The translations under genes were made by a program, and so were the position numbers. The notes beneath the pieces are model-generated. The model saw nothing but the letters and a program-made list of their open reading frames with translations, was not told where the DNA came from and did no database searches. Shown one piece after another: positions 11,546-22,428 of a stretch of 64,000 bases of DNA; within the stretch, counting starts at the first letter, position 1, and each line of letters opens with the position of its first letter. The stretch comes from Laguncularia racemosa (Eukaryota > Streptophyta > Magnoliopsida > Myrtales > Combretaceae), in assembly GCA_037954665.1 (NCBI GenBank), contig JBBMOL010000038.1:4650001-4714000 (forward strand), read 5' to 3'.

Positions 11546-12720
11546 ATGGTTGCTACGAAGGCTGACAATAGGATAGAAGGGATTGAGAGGGATCTGGAAT
11601 CTCTCCGAGAAGAAAGTAGAAAGGATAAGGAGGAGATACAACGAGTCATTAGTCAAGTTCATCAGGATGTGCAGCGGCAAATTGATCAATCCAATCAAGA
11701 AATGTGTGATTGTTTGAAAACAGAAATGAGAAGTATGATGTTGTCGGTTTTGCAAACATGGAAAAAAAATGACAGTGGAGAAGTTGTGGGAATGGGTAGG
11801 ATGGAAGAAAATCGTCCGGAATTTCATCGAAGGAAGGAATTAGGGAAAGACCCCATTGAAGTAGACAAGCAGTTTGAGAGTAATGAATTACGAAATACTT
11901 CGGGAAATTGTAATAACCTGATTCTAGGGTCTATGAACAATAGGGAACTACAAAGGGATTGTCGAGCAAGGAGGATTGAGATGCCCGTCTTTGCAGGAGA
12001 AAATCCAAATGGATGGATATATAGAGTTGAACAATTCTTCTCAATGGGAAGATTTTTCGAAGTAGAGAAGATGGAATTGGTGGGAATGAGTTTGGAAAAA
12101 GATGCGTTAACGTGGTTTCGTTGGGTAGAAGGAAGAAGACCAATAACGGATTGGCAAGAATGCAAGAAATTGCTAATATAAAAGTTTAGACCAGCCCATG
12201 AAGGCACGTAATGCCAAAGACTATTAGCAGTAAGGCAAAGTGGGATAGTAACTGAATATATTAGTAAGTTTCTTGAACTTACCGCACCCTTACCTGAGCT
12301 ACCGGATTCTGTGTTTGAGAATACTTTCTTGAATGGATTAATGGATGACATCAGACTAGAGGTGCATATCTTGAAACTAAAAGGGTTGGGTGAAATGATG
12401 GAATTAACACAACAAGTGGAAGAAAAATTGAGAAGGTTGAGTGTCTATAGATGGAATCGTGGGGGATTAGGAATTAGAATGGGTACCGTTGGCTCAAAGT
12501 TGGAAACCATAGGAAAAACGAAGGATGATTTGGTAGGTAATGAGGGCAGAGCTAGTATGTTATCTCGTAATAGATTAATGGAAGGGAATAAAAGTTAGAA
12601 TTGGGGAGGATTTAGGAGGCTGACTTTTGGAGAATTACAGGACAAGAAAGCCAAGGGGATTTGTTTTCGTTGTGATGAGAAATTTAGTCCTAGGCATAGA
12701 TGTAAGAAAATGGAATTGCA
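11546..12720 (+). pseudogene. gag of gypsy element 2, CCHC knuckle
   Basis: An open frame of 211 codons (11546-12181) begins MVATKADNRIEGIERDLESL. Its first half is heptad-rich and likely coiled coil, followed by capsid-type sequence (EMPVFAGENPNGWIYRVEQFF). A stop at 12179-12181 and a later one at 12596-12598 interrupt it; 12311-12598 continues the capsid. A zinc knuckle CFRCDEKFSPRHRC is at about 12662-12703, in the usual place before the protease. Confidence 0.85.
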
Positions 12721-12839
12721 AGTCTTAGCTGCAATGGAAGATGAAAAGGATTCAGAGGAAGGAATTGAAGAGGAGGTAATAGAAGAGTCCCTCCAAACAA
12801 TTGAATTAGCTGCGGGGTCTGTGATGGGTTTCACTTTTC

Positions 12840-13310
12840 TAAAGACAATGAAGGTAAGACGAATGGTGGAGGGGTAGACTATTATTGTACTAATTGATAG
12901 TGGTGCTTCGCATAATTTCATTTCCTAGGAGTTATTGGCATTGTTGAATTGTCAATTAGAGAGAACTACAAAGTATATGGTAGTCATGGGTAATGGGATG
13001 AAGATTAGGGGCGAAGAGATATGCAGAGGAGTGGAGTTGTTAGTTTAGGGAGTGAAAATCGAAGAAGATTATTTGCCAATGAAGTTGGGTAGTTATGACA
13101 TCATTCTAGGAATTAAATGGTTACAAACATTAGGGAAGGTTGTTCATGATTGGCGAAAGATGACCATGGAGTTTGTAGTTGAAGGGCAGTTTGTTACAAT
13201 TGTAGGAGAATCAGCATTGTCTAAGACACCTGTAAGTATGCGAACTTGGCTGCATTCCATAGATGATGATGATTTACTATATTTGTTGCAGTTAAGATAA
13301 CTAGGAGTGG
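12840..13310 (+). pseudogene. Aspartic protease region, gypsy element 2
   Basis: The active-site block LIDSGASHNFIS (about 12888-12927) keeps the catalytic D-S-G. Stops occur just before it (TAG near 12875), just after it (TAG at about 12928) and at about 13047. At least two of these fall where Gln codons are expected. The C-terminal protease block IILGIKWLQTLG follows near 13100. Confidence 0.8.
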
Positions 13311-13439
13311 AGGAATCGAAGGATATAAATGAAACTCCTTTGGAAATACGGCAGGTACTTAAGGAATTTGAGGCAGCATTCAATTGGCCTCATAGCCTAC
13401 CTCCGGAGCGAGTTAAGAATCATGCAATTGTGTTAAAGG

Positions 13440-14215
13440 ATGGGGTGAATCCGGTATCAGTACGACCATATAAATATTCCTAGTTTCAAAAGAATGAAAT
13501 AGAAAAGTTGGTAAAAGACATGTTGGATTCAGGAATTATACGTCCAAGTGTTAGTCCCTATGCAAGCCCTGTGTTATTGGTTAAGAAGAAGGATGGGGGG
13601 TGGCGGTTCTGTGTGGATTATCGTGCTTTAAACAAAGTCACGGTGGTGGATAAATTTCCTATTCCAATTATAGATGAGTTATTGGATGAGTTGACGGGAG
13701 CCATGGTGTTTTCTAAGATAGATCTTAAGTCCGGGTATCATCAGATTCCAATGAAGAATGAAGACATTGAGAAGATTGCATTTCGAACTCATAGGGACAT
13801 TACGAGTTCCTTATCATGCCTTTTGGTTTGACAAACGCGCTAGCTATGTTTCAATCTCTTATGAATCACATTTTTAAACCTTATTTGCGAAAATTTGTGC
13901 TTATGTTTTTTGATGATATTTTAGTGTATAGTCGAAACATTATTGACCATGTGCATCATCTACGGCTAGTTTTAGGAATATTGTTATCTCAACAATTATA
14001 TGCCAATCCAAAGAAGTGTGTCTTTGGGTAGGCAACTTTGGAGTATCTTGGTCATATCATTTCACAAGATGGAGTGGCAGCAGATATGAGAAAAATTCAA
14101 GTTATGGTGTCATGGCTAAGACCCAAGAATGTCAAAGACTTATGAAGTTTTTTGGGGCTTACAGGATATTATTGCAAGTTTGTAAAAGATTATGGGGAGA
14201 TTGTATGGCCACTGA
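13440..14215 (+). pseudogene. Reverse transcriptase, gypsy element 2
   Basis: RT blocks are in order: SPYASPVLLVKKKDGGWRF, VDYRALN, KFPIPIIDELLDEL, FSKIDLKSGYHQI (13508-13795). A 1-nt frame change falls at about 13795-13803 (expected G-H-Y-E-F). It continues with MPFGLTNALAMFQSLMN and MFFDDILVYS, so the catalytic Asp-Asp is kept. LEYLGHIIS and LTGYYCKFVKDYGEI follow. Stops TAG (14029-14031) and TGA (about 14142) sit at expected Gln and Arg positions. Confidence 0.88.
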
Positions 14216-14733
14216 CCCAGCTTCTTCGCAAGGACCATCTCCTCATTGCTCAACAGCGAATGAAGTTACAGGCAGATGGCAAGCGAAGAGAGTTGGGGTT
14301 TCAGGTTGGTGATAAGGTCTTTGTCCGTTTGGCTCCTTATCGTCAACATTCTCTGAATAAACGTAGTAGTGAAAAATTGGCACCTCGTTATTTTGGTCCT
14401 TTTGAAATTCTTAAACGCATAGGGGCTATGGCGTATAAGTTAAAATTACCTCCTTTAGTTAGAATACATCCAGTTTTTCATGTATCTCAGCTTCGCAAGG
14501 TTCTAGGTCCTAATGTTGTGGCTACAGCTGTTCCTACTCAGCTGCTTCTTCCAGACACCAGGCAACTGCAGCCAGATGCCTTACTTGCCATTCGCAATCT
14601 TCCTGATGGACCGGGATTGGAAGTACTAATTCACTGGCAGGGTCTTCCCTCATCTGACGACACTTGGGAACTTTTTGCTGATATGGTTAGCCGATTTCCT
14701 GAGTTAGAGAGAGTAATGATAGGCCTAATATAA
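14152..14733 (+). pseudogene. In-frame fusion of RT tail to integrase C-terminus and chromodomain
   Basis: A single open frame of 193 codons starts in RT connection sequence (GLTGYYCKFVKDYGEIVWPL) and changes at about 14230-14245 (LLRKD then LLIAQQRMKLQ) into the integrase C-terminal segment (GDKVFVRLAPYRQ; PRYFGPFEILKRIG; HPVFHVSQLRKVLG). It ends in a chromodomain (VLIHWQGLPSSDDTWEL). RNase H, the integrase zinc domain and the D-D-E core are missing from between them, about 2 kb compared with complete relatives. The frame runs 17 bases into the 3' LTR. A functional product is not implied. Confidence 0.88.
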
Positions 14734-15047
14734 CTCAAGTGTACATTAGGCGAAAGAAAGGGAAGTTGATAGATAAAGGCATGAGTTGATTAATTGTTTG
14801 AGTTGTTGGTTGGTTAGTAGTTAGCTGTTGTGATTAGTTAGGAAGTTACTAATTGTCCAACATGAGTTGTTGAATAGAAGTTAACTAGTATATAAGAAGG
14901 AGTATTAGTCGTAGACAAGGAGAGAAAATTGTTAGACTACTTGAGTCGTAGGCTGGAGGAACTGGTCCTCAAAACCAGATTTTATAATTCTTGTTCTTGG
15001 AATAATAAAAGTTCGTAGGATCCTAATTGACTAAGCGGACCCTAACA
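14717..15047 (+). repeat. 3' LTR, gypsy element 2
   Basis: It is 331 bp, starts TGATAGGCC and ends CCCTAACA, and is preceded by a purine-rich GAGTTAGAGAGAG stretch acting as polypurine tract. TATATAA is at 14889-14895. Differences from the 5' LTR are all transitions. Confidence 0.95.
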
Positions 15048-15052
15048 CTATC

Positions 15053-15610
15053 ATGAATCGCAAATATTTGAAATTCTATAATTATGAATGTACCTAGATA
15101 AACCTTTTTGATGCAAGGGTGGAATCTATGTTTTCAATTTAAATTATGATTCATCAAAATTTGTTTCCATCGAAAAATGATTTATGGAAAGGTATGTTTT
15201 TCTTGCTATTTTTCACTATATGATAAAGCGCGATCTTATAATTTTAGTCTTTAAAAAAAAATGGATAGAAGATAGATGAGGAGTTGTCATCACCAATTGT
15301 AATAAGACATGTGACAATCCTATCCAGTATTCATAATTAAAATATGTGACTTATGATATATGTCACTCTCTCCTTAATGCCACCTGGATAGATGGAAATG
15401 GATAGAATTAGCTTGCGTAGTATTGCTTACCTTGAAGAGTCCAATTTGGTAGTGAAATTGGCAATTTCAAAGTTTAGATAATTAATTGAAAAATCAAACA
15501 AAATTTATATATCAAATATGACATTATTATAAAATGAAAATACCAAATCTCATGAAAATTTTTCAAATAAGTGATGTAATGAAATTTTGTTATAATGTAG
15601 TACTTTCATT
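15053..15610. other. AT-rich stretch between gypsy element 2 and a dispersed repeat
   Basis: No coding frame, RNA gene or clean repeat was recognised. It resumes the sequence interrupted by the gypsy insertion (ATGAATCGC after the target duplication). Confidence 0.5.
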
Positions 15611-16136
15611 GTTAGCATCAAACCTAAATTTTAGCTTGTATATCATAGAACTTATGATAAAGAACAAAACAGTAAGAGTGAGGTGAAAAACCCCAAAAGG
15701 ACAGGAATAATAAAACCATGAGCAAGGTTGAACAAATTTATAAAATTACAATCACAAAACACTATCTCCTTTGATGTGCTCTTTGTTTTTTTTTCACAAC
15801 CCAAAGCCCCTCCCCATATACTATTGAACATATAGCTTAGGCTTGTGCACTGAAACACTTAAGTCAATAGAGTACAAAGGAAGTTAGAGAATAAGACCAA
15901 TGACATAGTATTAAGGAGTTGTGAATCCTTTACTAGAGAATCTTGTTCACCTTTTATATGTGAAGTTTGCCTCTTGGATATTGAGAAGTGTGTAAATCCT
16001 TTTTTTTTTTTGTGAATATTCTAAAATATTTATATAAAAAGTAATGTCATCTATCTATCACCTATTAAGGAATGTTTTTTGGGTGGGCTGGATGAGTTGA
16101 TGGAAGCCCAAAACCGAAATATACATATAACATCAA
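15611..16136 (+). repeat. LTR-like dispersed repeat, copy 1
   Basis: The right part, about 15845-16136, resembles 35105-35439: shared words include AAGTCAATA, GACCAAYRACATAGT, TCTTCACTAGA-like, ATATTYTARAATATTT and AACCGAAATATACATATAACA. Both copies can be read from TGTTAG (15611 here) to ATAACA, suggesting an LTR. No target duplication was confirmed. It abuts the broken end of LINE A. Confidence 0.5.
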
Positions 16137-16919
16137 TGATTTTCGATATATACTTACAAAGCAAAAATTCAATAAATTTGCAGGATTTTCAATCTTGTGC
16201 ATTAGAGAAATTGCTATCGAATTTATGAATTTCAGCAATGAACTAGATGTGAAAGAATCTTTAATAGCCATAGAAAAGTCCTTGCCAGTGATATCCCAAG
16301 TACTCCAAAAAATTCAGACTATAGCCATCCGGCCTTGGGACTTTATGTTGAGTCATCAAAAAGAGAGTCGATTTAATTTCTTCATTTGAAACTAGTTTGA
16401 TCCAAGCATTCTAATCTATTCTTTTAACCTTCTTGGCAACCAACATTTCAAGCCTATGATACAAGTGGGAAGGAGTTCTTGGTTCCTTCAACAGATTTTC
16501 ACAGCGCCCTACTGCTAGAGTTTTTATTTTATCCATGGAACAAACCCTCTGGCTACCACTATCACATAAAGAACAGATGGCATCCTTGTGATACTTTTTC
16601 TGCAAAGAGCGAAAGAAAAAAAAATTGTTTTCAAAATTGGCCCTTGATTTTTGCTTCAAAAGGGCTCCTCCGCCACAGTTAACAAATAAAATTACTTGTA
16701 AAAGGCTTTTTTCATTTTCCCAGTCTTCCGCATTAGGATTTTGGCAATTGAAATCCTAGCAATCTTGAAGGACTACTTTCGCATCATGAATCCTTTGCTT
16801 ATTAAATAAGGGAGAAAAAAAGTTGCAATTTAGCTTCTAAAGCTCTTTCTTCAACATTTTGAGCTTAGATATTACTTCATATATCGGTGTGCCCTCCATA
16901 TGTCTACTCTAAACCTCTA

Positions 16920-17580
16920 ACTCCGGATGGTTGATCCAGCAAGTAAAAACCTTGAAGAATGGCTTGCGAGAGCATCCTGAAAGTCTGGATGGACCACTGA
17001 AGGGTAATGATCGGATAAACTGAGACCGAGAACTTGCACCTCTGAGTTTGGAAAATTATTCAGCTAGGTTTGGCTTACTAGAGCTCTATCAAGATGAGAC
17101 GCCTTAAAATCAAATTAGAAGGGCAGTTGTTCGTCTAGGTGAAGAATGCCTAAGGTTCGTGCATCCTCCATATCGGCCTCAAAACAAAACTCATTAATGT
17201 CTTCATACCTTTTGAAGATACAGCATTCCTCCTGTGTTATCCTTAAGGCTTCAACACTCAATAAAATCCCCTAAAATGATCCAAGGCTCCGAAATGGTAC
17301 CTTTAATCTTCAATATATCAGCCCAAAGAAACTTCCTCAAAGCTTCATTATTTGCCCAGTAAACAAAAGAGACAAAACAAGAAAAATTTCCATCCAACAT
17401 CTTACAAAAGCAATGGATTAGCTGGTCTGATGATAACAAAACCTTCACATTCCACAACCTTGGATTCCAGCTTACCCATATCCTGCCACTTTGGTGGGTT
17501 TCTAGACTCCAACTTGTAAACGAATGTTCCAAATTTTCCGGGTGTTTTGAGGCTTCACTTATGTTTCCAAAATACATTTT
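16920..17580 (-). pseudogene. AP endonuclease remnant of LINE A
   Basis: The 108-codon frame 17251-17577 contains HQSGRIWVSWNPRLWNVKVL, then FVSFVYWANN and PWIILGDFIEC. These correspond to the middle of plant L1 endonucleases, where the last motif is normally G-D-F-N. Here the Asn is Ile. Downstream, minus-strand reading of 16990-17110 continues with an LDRALVNQTW-like and SDH-like region in broken frames. Confidence 0.7.
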
Positions 17581-17911
17581 GTGCTTCCCACAAAAACTCT
17601 GAATCTCCTTGCATTTCTTCAGGCCGTTTAAACCCTTTATGTTTTAAGAAGCAATCCACATAATAAATACAATACTGAAGAAAAGCAACTCACACTCCCT
17701 TTAGAAGGATGATCGCCAGCTAGTTTCCTTTCCATTTTTTTCCCGAGCCCTTTTCTTCCTTGATCTCTTCTTCTTCTTTTTTAGTATTGCTCAAACCATC
17801 CTAAAGCAGTGGGTGTTGAGAGGATATAGGGCTATCAACCGAAACTTCCATAGAGTTCGTAGACCGAACAGTTGTTTCCTCAACCACTGAAGGAGTTATA
17901 AAGGAAGAGGC

Positions 17912-17958
17912 AGCCGAACTGGTTTTTTTTTTTTTCGGTAATTAGCCGAACTGGTTTT
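17912..17958 (-). mobile_element. Micro-retroposition scar: 15-bp duplication around T(n)CGGTAATT
   Basis: AGCCGAACTGGTTTT occurs twice (17912-17926 and 17944-17958). Between the copies are nine T and CGGTAATT (17927-17943). On the minus strand this is AATTACCG plus poly(A) inside a 15-bp target duplication, the signature of a target-primed insertion truncated to a few bases. It lies within LINE A ORF1 sequence. Confidence 0.8.
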
Positions 17959-17984
17959 GCCACCACCACTTCCTGATCTATCAC

Positions 17985-18962
17985 TTAAAACTCCAGAATC
18001 CTCACAGGAAGCTTGAGTATCGATAGAAACAACAACAAAAAACTAGAGGTACCTTCACCACTAATTAAAGGCCGTAAAGACTCCAAGCTACTAGACCCCA
18101 CAACCATCTCCATCGCCTTCATTTTGCCCTTACCCGGAGTAACTGGGACGTTGGCTACAGGCGCTTTTTGCTCCACTTCCTTAAAAACAAAGCCTTTATT
18201 GGTATTAAGAGGCATATTTTTTTATATTGATGCCCCATAATAGAATTGTTGTAAGGAACCGAGTATGGAACTTCAGTACTTCCCTCCTCCTTTTGTTAAA
18301 ACGGGCACTTGGAGTCACTGTGACCAAAAACTCTACAATTCACGCACCTAGAAGGAAGAATTTGGTGCTTCGCATCCACCATATAAACCGAACCATCCAC
18401 ATACTCCACATCAAACTCTTTAAGAAATTCATCATCTACCTCCATCTCCACCAAAGCTCAAAATAGCGCACATACGTGTTTGTGGTCGTGACGAGATCCA
18501 CTTGCAAGGCTTTTCCTAATGCACTCACAGTATACCCAATGAGACACCCCAAAGCCTCATCCATACTAGCATTTTCTTTGGCTGTACTCGTGATAATACT
18601 ATACCAAGCCTCCATCTTTCCAAAACTATTAACTTATTTGCAAAAAACCAAGGTTGTCTTCAAGACCTTAAGAGAAGGTTCTTTGTCTACAAATTTGAAC
18701 AAGACAAACCCATAACCATTGGATAGCACCTTGTTAAGCGCTCATCCTCCCCATACAGCTTTAGCAATGCGCCGCACCCTAGAAAGTACCCAATTAGCGT
18801 AATCCTCCATATGCACTCACCAATTTCTAAGACTGATTTTGGTGGCTTTACCCTGTCTCTCCCATTGACACGGGTTGAAGGGTAGTATTTGAGGTCAACG
18901 TAAACGTTCACTTTTGGCTTCAAAGGAAGTGAACTGGTCGGAGATTTAGCACCATAAATCAC
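17985..18962 (-). pseudogene. ORF1 (gag-like) remnant of LINE A
   Basis: Minus-strand frames 18687-18962 and 17985-18215 carry parts of the nucleic-acid-binding ORF1 of plant LINEs: a PKVNVYVDLKYYPSTRVNG-like stretch and a Pro/Ser-rich tail. Frames are interrupted several times. The assignment rests partly on position, immediately 5' of the endonuclease. Confidence 0.55.
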
Positions 18963-19498
18963 CTCAGAAAAGAATGAGGTGGCTTTGATGACAGCTGGTT
19001 AGGAGAAATCAATTTGTCGGAAAAAGCAGCGCAGTTTTCAAGTCAACTCATTTAAAGTTTCATCAGAAAGAGTCTTGGCTTTTGCTTGAAGAGGCAACGA
19101 CTTTTTTTGTGACACCAAGGTCATCATTGAACCCACCAAAGGAAACCAGCACAAACCAGCGTACGATAGACAGAGAAACAAAGGGAACCAGAAAAAGAGA
19201 GAACTAGCGAAAGAAACTTAAAATCAAAGGAACAAAAACTAAAGGAAAGACAGACGATAAAGACTAAAAGAGTTAAGGTGTTTAAAGATTCCCTAGAACT
19301 AGAGGGGTTGAAAGGGGAAGGACTTAGGGAGGGAGGTCTAGAGAGAAGGCACTCCTCTAACAACTCTAATTCGGAGAATTTCACCTAACTAATTGCCCCA
19401 AAACTACTAAGCATTTAGTATAAGCCATTGTTCAATCCTCGCCCCATGGATCCCATGAACCGATAAGCAGTAAGCACTACTGCTTGTGTTGTGATGCC

Positions 19499-19514
19499 TC
19501 GTCCTTGTAATTTT
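19499..19514. repeat. Target-site duplication of LINE B, 3' side
   Basis: TCGTCCTTGTAATTTT matches 25148-25163 (TCGTCCCTGTAATTTT) at 15 of 16 positions. The LINE's poly(A), seen as poly(T) on this strand at about 19515-19527, follows directly. Confidence 0.8.
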
Positions 19515-19882
19515 TAATTTTTTTTTTGGATAATTGATAATTTTATTAAATGATAGAAAAGTACAATAAATAAGTAAAATAAGATTACAAATGCGTACAA
19601 TTAACAATTGTGCTAACATACTAAATACGTAGCATCGAAGCTAAGACTACAACGACTTAACATAGGATCAAATTTGGGGGCTAACAGGCTAACCCCTAAG
19701 AGGAGTTCCCTTAATCTTACTTTGTTCCGGGTTCGCCATATATAGTAGACTACTGCCGCTAGTGTAGCTCGCCAGGTCTGATGGTTCGGTGAGTTCCCTA
19801 GTACCTCCATAAAACTAGTAATTCCATGCTAGTTGTTGGATGAAGTTGAGCAGTGCAGGAAGTCACACACTACATTCCAAAC

Positions 19883-20347
19883 TTAAGCTGTGTCGTCGCA
19901 TTGAAAAAATAGATGGGTATGGTCCTCCAAATGCTGGTTACAAAGAAAACAAATAGTGGATTGCATTAGTCCCCAATTATATACCCTGTTAAGGGTAAAA
20001 AGTTTCCCTAGCCAAGCCAACCATAAGACAAAAGAGTATCTAGGTAAAGAAAATTTGTTCCAAGCTACTTTTTGCCATGGTATGGTGGGCCCTGGAGGGT
20101 TAAGGAAACCACAGCCACTCTTGATGGTATACTCTCCTGTCACTGAGTGTATCCAGCGAAAACGGTTCGAAACTGCAACGTTCGGTTTGAGAGAGGGTAG
20201 GATGCAGATGCTAGTCCAAAGCGGGCTCTCTGGGATACACAATTCATTCCCATCCATAATGGAACATAGTCTCGTAGTGTGTGGAAAGCCCATACTATCC
20301 ATAGCTCGTGCACTAAACAATGTGTCCAAGGGTCCTATTAGGAGCAA
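19883..20347 (-). pseudogene. zf-RVT domain of LINE B
   Basis: A 154-codon frame. The recognisable core is FRWIHSVTGEYTIKSGCGFL, then WQKVAWNKFSLPRYSFVLWL and CFLCNQHLEDHTHLFFQC. This is the zinc-binding domain C-terminal to plant LINE RTs, with C-x2-C and H-x3-H/F-x3-C ligands. The continuation at 19613-19810 (YIWRTRNKVRL) is in another frame. Confidence 0.88.
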
Positions 20348-20699
20348 AAAATCTACCTATAGTGAGATTTCAAGGCCATTGTTAGGCTCCCAAATGAAGC
20401 AAGATCTTACCAAGCCTCTCAGCTTTAGCAGTTTCTTTTAAGTCCAAGAAATAATGGCTGGTGCTTTAGAGGACCAAAAGTTTTTACCCTTGAGTAGAGT
20501 GGAATGAACCCATTCCGGCCATAAACTCTTCGCGCCCTCTTTGCACAGTTTCCATATGTGCTTGATTTGGATGGCCTTATTCCAAAGATATATGTTTGGG
20601 ATCCCTAAGCCTCCATTTCATTTGGGCTTACACACTTCAGCCCACCTAACCTTAGCTTTTATGAAAATGTGCGAGCTGCCACTCTAGAGAAAATTCCTT

Positions 20700-21756
20700 A
20701 GTAGTTGTTATATCCTTGAGACAGTCGACTTAGGTAGAAGGAAAACAGAGCACCAGTAGACTTGTATGGAAAATAAGATAGATCTGGTTAATTGAAGCCT
20801 ACTAGCATAAGACAAATATTTAGCTGTCCAAGAGTAGATCTGTGATAGAGTACGCTCCATTAACACCTCACAGTCCTGCTTTTTGAGCTTTGAGGAAATG
20901 AGAGGAACCACCAAGTATCATACTGGTAGTTGACCCTCACTAAATTGAGTGGATTGCAAGATGGCCTCCTTGGTACTCGATGGGACGTGAGAGAAGAAAA
21001 TGTTACTTTTGTTATTGTTGACTGCCAGTCCCGAAATGGCCTGGAAATTTTGTAAGGTTTCTTTTACCGGGGATGTAGATTCCATGTTGCCTTTAGCAAA
21101 TATGAGGAGGTCGTTTGCAAAGCAAAGGTGGGTCAAACATTCATTCTGACATCTCCAATGTAGTGAGAAACTAGGTTTATAGATCAACTTCCTCAATTGT
21201 GTAGAGAGAATTTCCATGCACAGGATGAACAAGTAAGGGGATATAAGATCCCCTTGCCTTAACCCTCGTTTACTTGCGAAGAAACTCACCAATTCCCCAT
21301 TGATGTTGATGGAGTATTTGGGTGTAGAGATACATTAGCTGATGAGGCTGCAAAAATGAGAGGGAAATTGCATAGCCTTGAGCACCGTTAGGATGAAGTC
21401 TAATCTGACTGTATATCATAGGCCTTTTGAAGGTTTACCTTAAGCGTACAGCGGGGAGATCCCATATGAGCGTGATAGTTTGCCATGAGCTCTTGGGCCA
21501 AGAATATGTTGTCAATTATCCTCCTTTCTGGAATGAAAGCTGCTTGCTCCTTCCTAACTAGAGTAAGCAACATTGATTTCATCCTTGCAGCAAGGATCTT
21601 GGAGATCGCCTTGTAGATCACATTACAATAAGCAATTGGCCTGAAATCACCCAGTTTAGTAGGATTGGCAACTTTAGGCACTAAGATAATAGCAGTACCG
21701 TTAATCTCTTTGAGTAAGTGCCTTGAAATCAGGAATTTTCTAGTCACAATGATCAT
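20700..21756 (-). pseudogene. Reverse transcriptase of LINE B, catalytic FADD changed to FAND
   Basis: RT blocks in order: INGTAIILVPKVANPTKLGD, FRPIAYCNVIYKAISKILA, KEQAAFIPERRIIDNIFLAQ, then CTLKVNLQKAYD (21400-21756). After a frame change come RGLRQGDLISPYLFILCMEI and LTHLCFANDLLIF (20918-21292), and ISGLAVNNNKSNIFF. Plant LINE RTs have FADD at the catalytic site; here the first Asp is Asn. A further frame (20708-20914) holds the thumb region (LSYASRLQLTRSILFSIQVY). Confidence 0.9.
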
Positions 21757-22008
21757 GTCCGCACCTATAATATCCCAAGCCTCCTTAAAGAAACAAGCCT
21801 AAAATCCATCTGGGCCAGGAGCCTTCCCATTTGCTTGCGATATAAAACCCCATTTGATCTCCTCATCTGAGAATGCAGCATCAAGGGTGAGTCGTTGCTG
21901 TTCATTCAGAGTCTGGGGCATGAAGCTCTCCTCATCAACAAGGATGCTAAAGGATGTAGGGGGATCATATAAATGCTAGAAATATTCAAGGACTTCTTGC
22001 TAGACCTC

Positions 22009-22263
22009 TCAATCCCTGGCCACCTCACTGCCATCCTCCCTAATCAATCTGTGTATGGAGTTGCAGTTGTGGAAACTCTTCATAGCCTTGTGAAAATAGG
22101 TCGTATTCTTGTCGCCTAGCTTCAGCCACTTTGTTTTAGATTTTTGTTTAAAGAAACTTTCCTTTGCCCCTCGTAATGTGTAATACTCCTTATAGGCTAT
22201 TTGCTCCTCCTCTAATCTAGAAGTATCTCCAGACACATGTACGGTGGTTTGCAATTGGACCAA
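22009..22263 (-). pseudogene. Endonuclease-RT linker of LINE B
   Basis: An 84-codon frame with EEEQIAYKEYYTLRGAKESF and KSKTKWLKLGDKNTTYFHKA, which is the conserved connector between endonuclease and RT in plant L1 elements. It ends at a stop just before the RT fingers region. Confidence 0.85.
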
Positions 22264-22428
22264 CCGATGTTTTGCAGGTTGTGAGATGTTGGAGAATTCA
22301 GGTTTGTTCAGACATTTGAGGCCCTCTTTAATAAGCTTGAGTTTCTTTACTACTTAGAACATGTGAGATCCCTTAATGTCCCTCTTCCATATGTTATTAA
22401 CTAGGTCTTTGAAACCCTCATGGTTTGC

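Larger units (their letters stand above)
11181..15052 (+). mobile_element. Ty3/gypsy chromovirus, full ends but large internal deletion
   Basis: Two LTRs of identical length (331 bp; 11186-11516 and 14717-15047), both TG...CA, are flanked by the target duplication CTATC (11181-11185 and 15048-15052). A tRNA-iMet-type primer binding site follows the 5' LTR. The internal region keeps gag, protease and RT but lacks RNase H and nearly all of integrase: RT-tail sequence joins in frame to the integrase C-terminus and chromodomain. With 3.87 kb in total it is a non-autonomous deletion derivative. The LTRs differ by 16 transitions and no transversions or gaps. Confidence 0.95.
16137..19450 (-). mobile_element. 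L1-type LINE A, lacks most of RT and its 3' end
   Basis: On the minus strand, from high to low coordinates: a pyrimidine-rich 5' leader (about 19160-19450), gag/ORF1 with DUF4283-like sequence (about 17985-18962), apurinic-type endonuclease (about 16920-17580), the endonuclease-RT linker (16411-16659), and the very start of RT with a KVPRPDGY-like block (16195-16389) and an ENPANLLNF block (about 16150-16190). Sequence breaks off there, exactly at the dispersed repeat. All frames contain stops. The 5' boundary is approximate. Confidence 0.75.

Noticed and set aside
11492..12351. Minus-strand frames of 111 and 175 codons opposite gypsy element 2 gag
   Set aside because: Shadow frames of the gag coding strand; Ser/Leu/Pro-rich composition without a recognisable motif.
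19956..20441. 161-codon plus-strand frame
   Set aside because: Antisense of the LINE B zf-RVT region, which has clear family motifs on the minus strand.
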